Source: Hydrocurvibacter sp036169815
Lineage (GTDB): Bacteria > Campylobacterota > Campylobacteria > Campylobacterales > Sulfurimonadaceae
Reading direction: 5' to 3'
NCBI GenBank assembly: GCA_036169815.1
Contig: JAVHOA010000107.1
Coordinates: 7,267 to 71,266 of the forward strand
Length of the DNA stretch: 64,000 nt
The position numbers were made by a program, and so were the translations under genes. The notes beneath the pieces were generated by a model that saw nothing but the letters and a program-made list of their open reading frames with translations, searched no databases and had not been told where the DNA came from. The number at the start of each line of letters is the position of its first letter. The first letter of the stretch is position 1. Of the stretch, positions 43,901-51,183 are shown one piece after another.

Positions 43901-45510
43901 CAGACTGAAAATCCAGCACGATGATCGCTATAAACATATAAAGCATATTCCCAGTTGTTATTATCTCCTTTTGCTACAATTGGGATTCTATTTTGGAGAG
44001 CTGTCGATGGATAAGCATTCAGTTTGACCCACGCGCTAACTGTTATTTCACCGTTAGTACCAGTATGAGGACTTAAAATATCAGAATCAGGAATAATGAT
44101 AGCATCAGTGTTTCCTGTCCCGTTATTAAAAAAACCAGTATTATTTAGGATTCCACCCGCTGTTGTTTGTGCTGTTGCTTGTGCAGCTCCATTTAGATTA
44201 TTCCCGCTACTATCTTTTACTTCGCTGCTCGTTCCATTCCACGCACACTCATCCATGTGGTAGTCGGCGATAGGCGTTGGAAAAGCAATCAATGGACATT
44301 GAGATAGAGGATGGGTGTCATATTTTGGAATATCTTGGATGGTATAATTCCCGCTCCCACTCCAATCGCTCCAGTAATTTCCCTGCGCTCCATCATCAAA
44401 TTTAGCATTGGTATCTCTTGAGTAAGCACTAACCTTATTATCTATAAAACAGTTATGATCAATTTGTGAACTTCTCCAAACCGGAGCATTCAAAAGATAG
44501 AGTCCGTAATCTGTCGCATTTTGGATAATGTTCTTTTGTATGGTTATGGGATTTAAAAAGTTTGGAAGGAAGATGCCACGATTCCCTCCATCAATGATGT
44601 TATTTGTTATTTTACTCCCGCTTGAAGAGAGTGTTTTGATATAAATAGCTTCGTATAACATATTATAAAACTTTGAATTGTTGATATCTAAGGTATTAAC
44701 CGTACCATCAATCCAAATTCCACTTCCCTTTTTTGAAGCGTTGCACTCAATATCGTTTACAGTTAATGTGTTTGCTGCAGTAGCGGTTATAGATGCGGCA
44801 TTAGCATTGGATGTTGTAATTTTGGTATGCTCAATTGTATAATTTTGCACACTACTTCCCAAATTTATCCCAGTATCCTTACATGTAAGCAGATTGTAGG
44901 GTTGATTTTGAGTCGTGATTATGAGTGGACCTCCTGCATTTCCTGCATTAAAACATCCAGTATTTATTGAACTTAGAGTAAGATCTTTAAAAGTCATATT
45001 ACCTATGCTCGTAAAAAAAAGCGATTCATTTTGAGAGTTAATGGAAAGATTTTGAAATGTAGAATTTTGAAATGTCCCCGTGGTCTGAGAAATGCCTTTG
45101 TCCTTGGTTGTTTTTATGGAAAAATTTCTCATAGTCAGATTTGAGATAGATGCTGTAATTGAAAAAATTGGTCCATTATTAGCATTAGATGTAATTAATA
45201 CATCTGCTTTATTGCCAGTAGTAGATTCAATAATGCCGTTATCCAAAGCGGTAGAATCAAGGGCTATATTATTTTCAGTATAAGTACCAGGGCAAATGCG
45301 TATCGTGTGAGGAATTCCACTCCAGTCAATAGTTGCGGCATCAATGGCAGCACTAACATTAGTGAAGGTAAAGTTGCCACTCTCACACGCGGATGTGCCA
45401 GCATTTTTACCTTTAGGCGCAATATATTTGGCATCTACAATATAGACGCTAGCCAAACCTTGGATTGAAAATAAAAATATAAATACTAAACTCAACAAAA
45501 ACTTTTTCAT
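40987..45510 (-). CDS. Giant MshQ-like pilus protein with beta-helix, LamG and lectin-like domains
   Basis: A 1,507-residue exported protein. I start at MKKFLLSLVF (base 45510), with GGGGA in front. After the signal peptide come a right-handed beta-helix of short repeats (about 25-415, e.g. NSKFYNMLYEAIYIKTL, ITNNIIDGGNRGIFL), a LamG/concanavalin domain (about 420-640, VSAWVKL...GYVDEVKIFDKSLS), an L-type-lectin-like domain (about 660-905, NYIEIEFDQFAYGGNGADGMTLTL) and a long MshQ-type C-terminal region (about 915-1505). MshQ is the poorly understood last protein of MSHA clusters, probably a tip or adhesin. Two sugar-binding-type domains suggest it binds glycans. Contains two palindromes (41232, 44879). 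Confidence 0.82.
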   Translation of the reverse strand: MKKFLLSLVFIFLFSIQGLASVYIVDAKYIAPKGKNAGTSACESGNFTFTNVSAAIDAATIDWSGIPHTIRICPGTYTENNIALDSTALDNGIIESTTGNKADVLITSNANNGPIFSITASISNLTMRNFSIKTTKDKGISQTTGTFQNSTFQNLSINSQNESLFFTSIGNMTFKDLTLSSINTGCFNAGNAGGPLIITTQNQPYNLLTCKDTGINLGSSVQNYTIEHTKITTSNANAASITATAANTLTVNDIECNASKKGSGIWIDGTVNTLDINNSKFYNMLYEAIYIKTLSSSGSKITNNIIDGGNRGIFLPNFLNPITIQKNIIQNATDYGLYLLNAPVWRSSQIDHNCFIDNKVSAYSRDTNAKFDDGAQGNYWSDWSGSGNYTIQDIPKYDTHPLSQCPLIAFPTPIADYHMDECAWNGTSSEVKDSSGNNLNGAAQATAQTTAGGILNNTGFFNNGTGNTDAIIIPDSDILSPHTGTNGEITVSAWVKLNAYPSTALQNRIPIVAKGDNNNWEYALYVYSDHRAGFSVWQSNGSSYKEISGGTLNLNTWYHITGVLKKGSFARVYVNGNLVVEATSKFNGTTTNGTSPLYIARRGSGNNYLNGYVDEVKIFDKSLSVSEIGTIYDNEKVGKNYDGTARASLHCRPSLTSCWNENFNNPSLVGKWDVSGKNYTPTVLGGRLRLTEANQNIATLATLNGELPADANYIEIEFDQFAYGGNGADGMTLTLSDASITPKAGANGGSLGYAQKNGVNGFAGGWLGFGIDEFGNYSAATEGRVGGESASDQTPTDREIDSFAIRGSGNKAVGYAYLTGTTTLNPEIDKNSNGHKYRLSIDTRANETWLKVDRQTSSNSPFVEIIPWYNATQSATAPQNFRLSLTSSTGGATNIHEADNFLLQAFSCGTIGNQKPQTNFAFDARDSFRSLSDRNISTKIVGKSFDLNVTSLNETNNGLQDFNGTVCVQIVDENNVSLSGNWVETKTVFNPATNSSLVSFTINKASKKATPMIAWKKDGTLNCSASPLTGDDNRTLASDFFAVRPDKFTINSSKATAGIPFDINFTAPMNASLSASTNYNESAGVSFDVSLKEHNASCITGTWSPNPNSFSFVNGFKKFTTTYSEVGLLDLNISDSAKPCASRFTAVDCDDANVSDGSTYSANLLPIGETVAQITVVPHHFKVTSTFLDFKNGAFTYLSNDTNLSKMSAELNATITAQNANNATTTNYNTDCYANATNATINYQPLTIDPSANLINLHYLETNSPISGTVGIGAGTFTLLNLPKTIFSTNDKGSAKLNVLINFDRSDAKPVNPFDLNISKIQVADASYPTVKGEHTPDSNATFVYGRIHAYDIQTNQASTPDPVEIEVYGKNASNTFLNGKPQNVLYWYRNTDHDFASQGSVTIPSPGTTHLTFTTSTPPENGLHVINIDYDDPTNATKQTVKMELPSWLLVSPANNEFTYEYVPTTNTIDTLKDNSKGVNSGTFSGSDFEIQKSKQTTKKGIKLFR
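41232..41241. repeat. TTACATGTAA palindrome 12
   Basis: Perfect copy in the mshQ-like gene, encoding GLHVIN. Confidence 0.9.
44879..44888. repeat. TTACATGTAA palindrome 13
   Basis: Perfect copy in the beta-helix part of the mshQ-like gene, encoding LLTCKD. Confidence 0.9.
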
Positions 45511-45522
45511 AATCTTCCCCAT

Positions 45523-45636
45523 TTTTAGAGCTCTTTTTTACTATGAAACTAAGGCTTCTATTCTAGCACAACTTCGCTATTTCATTGATTTGATGCACTA
45601 TAACGACAGAACGTATCTAAACTGCAAGGATTTCTC
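45523..45636. other. Spacer between the pilin genes and mshQ
   Basis: AT-rich spacer on the far side of the nuclease remnant. Read on the minus strand it could hold an extra promoter for mshQ. No inverted repeat or gene is evident. Confidence 0.4.
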
Positions 45637-45777
45637 ATGCACTTTGCCGACCCTAAAAATGATTTAGCTTTTAAAAAGATTTTTGGAGGCGATACAAAAT
45701 TTGAGAGTTTTGGATGTCAAAGTTTTCTAAGATTAAAAGTTGTAAAAGTGTTGGATGTTAAGGCTCTACGAGATTGA
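45637..45777 (+). pseudogene. Remnant of a PD-(D/E)XK nuclease/transposase (Rpn-type) gene
   Basis: A 46-codon frame with an AAGGA site that begins MHFADPKNDLAFKKIFGG. This is the conserved start of Rpn-like PD-(D/E)XK nuclease family proteins (F-DPKND-AFKKIFG), which are normally about 250-330 residues. The similarity stops after the first 18 residues and the frame ends inside the antisense pilin gene. It therefore looks like the 5' stub of a deleted gene, inserted on the opposite strand within the pilus operon. The family call rests on the N-terminal signature alone. Confidence 0.7.
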
Positions 45778-46261
45778 AGGTTCCATTTGTGGCATTGTAA
45801 TCCCAATAATCATTTCCTTCAGGTTTATTGAGCACATTTCTATCTTTTACCCCTTTGCCATCGGTTCTTGTTGCAGGACCCGTATAGCAGGTTTGATTGG
45901 CATCGGTTGGTGATGGACACGAACTCATTTGCGTCCAATCCGTTGTTTTGTTTTTAAAAATACGGTCAAACAGCGTGGAATTTGTCAATGAATTTGGGTA
46001 TCCGTTAGCGTTAAAACCTCCTGGAGAGGCATCATTGCCTTTTTGCCCATTTCCCCAAAGAAAATCAGAACAGCTACTAGTCACCCACTCTCCATGAGCG
46101 CTATCGATAGCACTTTGCACCGATGAAGCGGTGGCAAGCTCGGCGGAGATTTTGGAGTTTCCCAAGAAGTCTTTAAATTTTGGAGTTGCCACAGCAGCCA
46201 ATACCCCAATAATGACAATCACAAAGATTAATTCAACAAGGGTAAAAGCACCGCGTAGCAT
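45758..46261 (-). CDS. Type IV pilin-like protein (MshA/MshB-like), second pilin
   Basis: A 167-residue pilin with leader MLRGA before FTLVELIFVIVIIGVLAAVATPKFKDF. Glu +5 is present; Ala instead of Gly precedes the cut, which prepilin peptidases tolerate less well. Four cysteines (in SSCSDF, SSCPSP and NQTCYTG) may form loops. It is two bases after the first pilin gene. It is probably a minor or alternative pilin, with the 46263 gene being the main one. Confidence 0.85.
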   Translation of the reverse strand: MLRGAFTLVELIFVIVIIGVLAAVATPKFKDFLGNSKISAELATASSVQSAIDSAHGEWVTSSCSDFLWGNGQKGNDASPGGFNANGYPNSLTNSTLFDRIFKNKTTDWTQMSSCPSPTDANQTCYTGPATRTDGKGVKDRNVLNKPEGNDYWDYNATNGTFNLVEP

Positions 46262-46262
46262 T

Positions 46263-46730
46263 TTATTCTGCGGTTAGGTCAAGAATTGTTGTGTTTTTAT
46301 CAGACGTAAACGACATCCCTGTTTTTTTGGTAAGAGCAGCTTTAATATCAGTTAAGCCTGTTGTAGCAGTGTTAAGTGTTGTCACCATTGTGACTTTACC
46401 ATCTGTATACTGCACTGAAAAATTTTGGTCTTTTCCACCTGTTTTTACAGAATAATAGGTATTATTAGCATCAGTTACTACCCAGCCTTTTCCTTTAAAA
46501 TCATACAAATCCGTAAGATTAATATCTGTTGATGCAGTGGCACCCGCTTCTGTAAGATTAAAATACTGTGTTTTAGAGGTATCACGGATATCTGTATAAT
46601 ACTTCGCTATATTCGCTACTTCAGCATTTTGCTTCAAATTTTTAAACTTCGGAACAGCCACTGCTGCCAAAATACCAATAATAACAATCACAAAGATCAA
46701 CTCGACAAGGGTAAAACCATTACGTTTCAT
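46263..46730 (-). CDS. Probable major pilin (MshA-like)
   Basis: A 155-residue pilin with leader MKRNG before FTLVELIFVIVIIGILAAVAVPKFKNLK and Glu at +5. There are no cysteines, a Thr/Asn/Lys-rich globular domain, and a strong AAGGAG ribosome site (46736-46741). It is first in the operon, which is usual for the gene needed in highest amount. A perfect 6-bp inverted repeat (46752-46767) lies 22 bases upstream. It is read away from a short gap after mnmG. Confidence 0.85.
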   Translation of the reverse strand: MKRNGFTLVELIFVIVIIGILAAVAVPKFKNLKQNAEVANIAKYYTDIRDTSKTQYFNLTEAGATASTDINLTDLYDFKGKGWVVTDANNTYYSVKTGGKDQNFSVQYTDGKVTMVTTLNTATTGLTDIKAALTKKTGMSFTSDKNTTILDLTAE

Positions 46731-46751
46731 AAGAACTCCTTAAATTAGTTC

Positions 46752-46767
46752 ATTGTAAAAATACAAT
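46752..46767. promoter_or_regulatory. Inverted repeat upstream of the major pilin gene
   Basis: ATTGTA-AAAA-TACAAT, a perfect 6-bp inverted repeat with a 4-base spacer, followed by a further ACAATTGT palindrome nearby. It sits where an operator or -10 region of the pilus operon would be. No regulator is known. Confidence 0.4.
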
Positions 46768-46810
46768 TTTGACAATTGTTCCTTATCTTTACTTAAAAAA
46801 AGATTGTCAT

Positions 46811-48682
46811 CTATTTTTTCGCTGCCATTTTGATATAGATGTGTAAAATCTCCAAGGCTGCTGGAGTCATGCCGCTGATTTGCAAAGCGGCTTGGAGCGT
46901 TGGCGGGTTGAAGCGCTCTAGTTTTTCTACTATCTCTTTTGAAAGACCGCTCACTCTGGCAAAGTCAAACCCTTGAGGAATCTCGATTGTGAGATATTTT
47001 TTCATCTTTTCTATCTCTTGGCTTTGTTTGTCCACATAGCGTGCGTATTTTGCCTCGACTAAAATCTCTTCTTTGATGTACTCGTCATATTGGCCAAGTT
47101 CTGGCACGAGTGCGACCATCTTTTGCACTGTAAAACTCTTGCGTGCCACAAGCTGTTCTGCGTAGATTGTGTCGTTAATTTTCTCTTCATCCATGGACTC
47201 TAAAAGTGCAAGCAACTCTTTGTTTGGAGTAAATTTTGTCTCTTTTAAAAGTGTTATTCCTGCTTCTATCTGCTCTTTTTTGCTTCGCATCTTCTCATAC
47301 GCCTCAAGAGGTAAAAGTCCAAGCGCATAGCCATAGCCACTCAAACGAATATCTGCTGATTCTTCACGTAAAAGCAGTCTGTACTCTGCACGGGAAGTAA
47401 ACATACGGTAAGGCTCTTTTGTCCCTTTGGTCACAAGATCATCGATGAGCACGCCGATATAGGCTTCATCACGGCGAAGCACGAGAGGTTCTTTGCCTTG
47501 AAGGGAAAGTGAAGCGTTGATGCCCGCCATCAGCCCTTGTGCCGCGGCTTCTTCATAGCCCGTTGTGCCGTTTATCTGCCCTGCAAGATAGAGATGCTCT
47601 ACTTTTTTCGTTTCAAGCGTATGCTTGAGCTCTGTTGGATCCACATAATCATATTCGATGGCATAGCCATAGCGCACAATCCGTGCATTTTCCATCCCTT
47701 TTACGGAGTGAATCATCGCTTCTTGCACATCCACAGGAAGTGAAGTACTCATCCCGTTAATGTAGCACTCGGTGTTGTCAAACGTTTGTGGTTCTATGAA
47801 AAGATGGTGATGTTCTTTATCTTTAAAACGGTTAATCTTATCTTCGATACTCGGGCAATATCTTGGTCCAACACCCTCGATTTGACCTGTAAAAAGTGGT
47901 GCTCGGTAGAAGTTGCTCTCGATGATAGTATGCGTATTTGGGTTGGTGTACGCGATGTAACATGGAAGCTGTTTTTTCGTGCGCGCAAAACTCTCTCTGT
48001 CTGTTCTAAAACTAAATGGTGTTGGTAGAACATCGCCATCTTGCACCTCCATCACGCTCAAATCTATGCTTGAAGTATCAATCCTTGCGCACGTTCCAGT
48101 TTTAAGGCGCCCTACTCTAAGGCCCTTACATGTAAGCGAATCGGAGAGATTTTCAGCGCTAAATTCGCCAAAGCGTCCAGCGGATTTTTTGTACTCGCCA
48201 ATGTGAATCACGCCTTTTAAAAATGTCCCTGTTGTCAAAATGACACGCGATGCTTTGTACTCATGAAAAAGCTCAGTTTTCACGCCGACAACTGTGTCGC
48301 CCTCAAACAAAAGCGCTTCGGCAGTCTCTTGTTTGAGCTCTAAATTTGGAGTTGTTAAAATAGTATTTCTTGCGATAATGCGGTACTTATCCATATCAAT
48401 TTGCGCTCTTGTTCCACGCACTGCGGGACCTTTGGTTTGGTTGAGGATGCGAAACTGCACACCAGCTTCATCGGTGATGAGTCCCATCTCTCCGCCAAGT
48501 GCGTCAAGCTCTTTGACGAGATGCCCTTTTGCAAGTCCGCCAACAGCTGGATTGCAGCTTGTAGCCCCCACTTGTTCGGCAAGCATGGAAAGTAAAAGCG
48601 TTTTTTGTCCCATTCTTGCACACGCTAAAGAGGCTTCAACACCCGCATGACCGCCACCGATTACTATTACATCATAATTCAT
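46811..48682 (-). CDS. mnmG: tRNA uridine 5-carboxymethylaminomethyl modification enzyme
   Basis: A 623-residue FAD-binding GidA/MnmG. With MnmE it adds the aminomethyl group to wobble U34 of tRNAs. It has the FAD segment VIVIGGGHAGVEASLA, TSCNPAVGGLAKGHLVKELDALGG, LRVGRLKTGT, CPSIEDKI and the C-terminal helical domain ending LQISGMTPAALEIL. I start at base 48682 (MNYDVIVIGGG); the frame extends 43 codons further, but a TATAAT box lies inside that part. A palindrome (48126) writes LTCK just before LRVGRLKTG without changing the length compared with E. coli MnmG as I remember it. The MnmC domain at 62048 belongs to the same tRNA pathway. Confidence 0.94.
   Translation of the reverse strand: MNYDVIVIGGGHAGVEASLACARMGQKTLLLSMLAEQVGATSCNPAVGGLAKGHLVKELDALGGEMGLITDEAGVQFRILNQTKGPAVRGTRAQIDMDKYRIIARNTILTTPNLELKQETAEALLFEGDTVVGVKTELFHEYKASRVILTTGTFLKGVIHIGEYKKSAGRFGEFSAENLSDSLTCKGLRVGRLKTGTCARIDTSSIDLSVMEVQDGDVLPTPFSFRTDRESFARTKKQLPCYIAYTNPNTHTIIESNFYRAPLFTGQIEGVGPRYCPSIEDKINRFKDKEHHHLFIEPQTFDNTECYINGMSTSLPVDVQEAMIHSVKGMENARIVRYGYAIEYDYVDPTELKHTLETKKVEHLYLAGQINGTTGYEEAAAQGLMAGINASLSLQGKEPLVLRRDEAYIGVLIDDLVTKGTKEPYRMFTSRAEYRLLLREESADIRLSGYGYALGLLPLEAYEKMRSKKEQIEAGITLLKETKFTPNKELLALLESMDEEKINDTIYAEQLVARKSFTVQKMVALVPELGQYDEYIKEEILVEAKYARYVDKQSQEIEKMKKYLTIEIPQGFDFARVSGLSKEIVEKLERFNPPTLQAALQISGMTPAALEILHIYIKMAAKK
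48126..48135. repeat. TTACATGTAA palindrome 14
   Basis: Perfect copy in mnmG, encoding SLTCKG just before a conserved motif. Confidence 0.9.
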
Positions 48683-48715
48683 CATATTTTCCAAATTGTA
48701 AGATAATTTTTCGCA

Positions 48716-48721
48716 ATTATA
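48716..48721 (-). promoter_or_regulatory. -10 box of mnmG
   Basis: TATAAT on the minus strand in the context GCTATAATTGCGA, 33 bases before the chosen mnmG start. The context matches the promoters of mntP and ppnP in this window. Confidence 0.6.
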
Positions 48722-48759
48722 GCAGTTAGATATATGAGGAAAATTAAAGTTTAATTGAT

Positions 48760-48765
48760 TACAAT
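48760..48765 (+). promoter_or_regulatory. Possible -10 box of the sensory operon
   Basis: TACAAT (in TTGATTACAATGAG) 31 bases before the chosen start of the HD-GYP gene. It lies inside the longer reading frame, which argues for the downstream start. Confidence 0.4.
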
Positions 48766-48796
48766 GAGTAAACATTTTTTTAACTTTGGGATTTTT

Positions 48797-49900
48797 ATGA
48801 ACACCATTCATGTACTCGCAGTCGATGACGAACCCTTCAACTTAGACCTTATAGAGCTTGCTTTTATGGATATGCCTCATGTCAAGCTCACGCAAGCCAT
48901 TAACGGTAAAGATGCCTTAGAAAAACTCCAAACATGTGATGCAGAGGTTATTTTACTCGATCTCAGGATGCCTGTGATGAATGGATTTGAAACACTTGAA
49001 GTCATTAAAAATGATCCCGTTCTCTCAAAAATCCCTGTCATTATCGTCACAGCCAACAGTGAAGAGAAACATAAAGCGCTTCAAATGGGAGCAAACGATT
49101 TTTTGAGTAAACCTGTTGATGTTGAGGAACTCAAACTGCGCACTTCAAATCAAGCTTCCTTGTACAAAACCCAAAAGCAACTTGAAGCACTCAATTCAAA
49201 TCTTGATTTGCTTGTAGAAGAGCGAACAAACGAACTCAACGCAGCACTTCAACAAGCCAAAGAAACAGAGTATGAAATCTCTTTGCGTCTTGGCCGTGCG
49301 AGTGAATATCGAGACTTAGAAACAGGAATGCACATCAAAAGAATGAGCCGTTACTCAGCATTTTTGGGAAAACTTTGGGGGATGGATGCACAAGAGGAAG
49401 AACTCCTTTTATACGCTTCACCACTGCATGATATTGGTAAAATAGGGATTCCCGATGCGATTTTGCTCAAACCAGGCAAACTTGATGAAAATGAATTTCA
49501 ACTTATGAAACAACATACTACTGTGGGTGGTTTGATGCTTGAAGATGGAGAAAAATATCCTATTATCAAAGCGGGGCACACCATAGCTTTGCAGCACCAT
49601 GAAAAGTATGATGGTACGGGGTATCCAAAAGGTCTTGCGGGAGAAAATATTCATATTCATGCAAGGATTGTGGCAATTGCCGATGTGTTTGATGCACTTT
49701 CATCTAAACGTGTTTACAAAGATGCTTTTCCTCTTGAAAAAACCTTGCAAATCTTAAGCGAGGGAAGAGGTACCCATTTTGATCCACATCTGCTTGATCT
49801 CTTTTTAGAAAATATAGAGCAATTTTTAGAGATTCAAGTCGCTTATCCTGATACCGACGATATCCCACACATATTAAATCTTTTAGAGGAGTACAGATGA
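48797..49900 (+). CDS. Response regulator with HD-GYP cyclic di-GMP phosphodiesterase domain
   Basis: A 367-residue protein: receiver domain (about 1-120, VDDEPFNLDL...ILLDLRMPVMNG...SKPVD), a coiled-coil linker (about 120-165) and an HD-GYP domain (about 165-345) with the catalytic HDIGKIGIPD (H211, D212), HHEKYDGTGYPKGL and the VAIADVFDALSSKRVYKD stretch. HD-GYP proteins hydrolyse c-di-GMP. I place the start at 48797 (MNTIHVLAVDDEP); the longer frame contains a possible -10 box. It starts a seven-gene operon and is read divergently from mnmG. Confidence 0.93.
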   Translation: MNTIHVLAVDDEPFNLDLIELAFMDMPHVKLTQAINGKDALEKLQTCDAEVILLDLRMPVMNGFETLEVIKNDPVLSKIPVIIVTANSEEKHKALQMGANDFLSKPVDVEELKLRTSNQASLYKTQKQLEALNSNLDLLVEERTNELNAALQQAKETEYEISLRLGRASEYRDLETGMHIKRMSRYSAFLGKLWGMDAQEEELLLYASPLHDIGKIGIPDAILLKPGKLDENEFQLMKQHTTVGGLMLEDGEKYPIIKAGHTIALQHHEKYDGTGYPKGLAGENIHIHARIVAIADVFDALSSKRVYKDAFPLEKTLQILSEGRGTHFDPHLLDLFLENIEQFLEIQVAYPDTDDIPHILNLLEEYR

Positions 49901-50262
49901 AGATTCTACTTGTTGAGGATGAAGATTTCAACCTTATGGTGCTTGAAGAGATGATCAAGATATTTTATCCAGATGCACAAATAACAACTGCTGTGAATGG
50001 TGCACTTGCTTACGAAATCTTAAAAGAAAACTCCTTTGGTCTCATTTTAAGCGATATCAATATGCCCGTACTTGATGGCTTTGGGCTTATCAAAAAGATT
50101 AAAGAGGAGCTCTCACTCACAACGCCAACCATTGCTGTAACAGCCTTTGCAGTACAAGGCGATAAAGAAAAAATCCTTCTCTCAGGCTTTGATGATTATG
50201 TCTCCAAACCCATCGATATGAGTGAACTTCAAAAAGTGTTAGATAAGTATTTAGGAGCTTAA
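49897..50262 (+). CDS. Single-domain response regulator
   Basis: A 121-residue receiver-only protein: acidic pocket in LLVEDEDFN, phospho-acceptor Asp in LILSDINMPVLDG (about residue 52), Thr/Ala switch (IAVTAFA) and Lys in DYVSKPID. It has no output domain, so it probably acts as a phosphorelay intermediate or by binding a partner. It overlaps the HD-GYP gene by four bases and should be made with it. The kinases encoded downstream in the operon are the likely phosphate donors. Confidence 0.92.
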   Translation: MKILLVEDEDFNLMVLEEMIKIFYPDAQITTAVNGALAYEILKENSFGLILSDINMPVLDGFGLIKKIKEELSLTTPTIAVTAFAVQGDKEKILLSGFDDYVSKPIDMSELQKVLDKYLGA

Positions 50263-50265
50263 TGT

Positions 50266-51183
50266 ATGTTTCGCTTTCTCTTATTTTTTATTTTTTTATG
50301 TACAACACTTTTTGCGGATGAACTTATTAAACCAATACCTTTACATGTAAGTGTCAATACAACAAAAGCAAAACTCGGCAAACAACTTTTTTTTGATACA
50401 CGCTTATCCCATGACAATACAATCGCTTGTGTCTCCTGCCACAACCTTTCACTCGGCGGCGCGGATGCTACCATGGTCTCTTTTGGAGTAGCTGGTAGGA
50501 GTGGAACACTCAACTCTCCTACAGTTTATAATTCCATCTACAATATTGCCCAATTTTGGGATGGCAGGTCCACAACACTCCATGAACAAGCCTCTGGCCC
50601 TATTTTGAATCCTGTTGAGATGAATAGCAACGAAAAAGAACTCATCACAAAACTCTCAAAAAATCCAGATTATGTTCAAAAATTTAAAAGCTTATACAAA
50701 GAGGGTATCACGCTTCATACCATCACTGATGCTATTGCAGAGTATGAAAAAACCTTAATAACGCCTAATTCACGATTTGATAAATTTTTACGAGGCAATA
50801 AAAATGCACTCAATAATAAGGAAAAAGAGGGCTATATGCTTTTTAAAAATTACGGCTGCATTTCGTGCCACAATGGAGTAAATATAGGTTCCAATATGTT
50901 TCAACAATTTGGTATTTTTGCATCAAAAGAAAAGAGCCATAGCTATCTTGGAAGATACAATGTAACAAAACTGCAAAGGGATAAGCATTTTGTAAAAGTA
51001 CCTACTTTAAGAAATATAGATAAAACAGCTCCATATTTTCATGACGGCAGTGTCAAGAGTTTAGCTAAAGCAGTTGAGATTATGGGAACATATCAATTAG
51101 GTATGGAGATTCCCAAAAAAGATATAAAGAAAATCGTTTTATTTTTGCACACACTCAACGGAGAGCTTCCAAATGCAAATTAG
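50266..51183 (+). CDS. Di-haem cytochrome c peroxidase/MauG-family protein
   Basis: A 305-residue exported protein: signal peptide (MFRFLLFFIFLCTTLFA), haem sites CVSCHN (about 64) and CISCHN (about 202), GRSGTLNSPTVYNS and the VPTLRNIDKTAPYFHDGS segment near the C-terminus. These belong to the bacterial cytochrome c peroxidase family, which reduces H2O2 in the periplasm. Having it inside a signalling operon, three bases after a receiver gene and overlapping a kinase gene by 11 bases, suggests the pathway senses peroxide or redox state. A palindrome (50341) encodes PLHVSVN just after the signal peptide. Confidence 0.9.
   Translation: MFRFLLFFIFLCTTLFADELIKPIPLHVSVNTTKAKLGKQLFFDTRLSHDNTIACVSCHNLSLGGADATMVSFGVAGRSGTLNSPTVYNSIYNIAQFWDGRSTTLHEQASGPILNPVEMNSNEKELITKLSKNPDYVQKFKSLYKEGITLHTITDAIAEYEKTLITPNSRFDKFLRGNKNALNNKEKEGYMLFKNYGCISCHNGVNIGSNMFQQFGIFASKEKSHSYLGRYNVTKLQRDKHFVKVPTLRNIDKTAPYFHDGSVKSLAKAVEIMGTYQLGMEIPKKDIKKIVLFLHTLNGELPNAN
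50341..50350. repeat. TTACATGTAA palindrome 15
   Basis: Perfect copy just after the signal peptide of the di-haem peroxidase, encoding PLHVSV. Confidence 0.9.

Noticed and set aside
48755..48796. 14-codon N-terminal extension of the HD-GYP gene
   Set aside because: A possible -10 box lies within it, and receiver domains begin right at the shorter start.
48683..48811. 43-codon N-terminal extension of mnmG
   Set aside because: Contains a TATAAT promoter-like box and no conserved residues; MnmG families begin at the FAD-binding strand.
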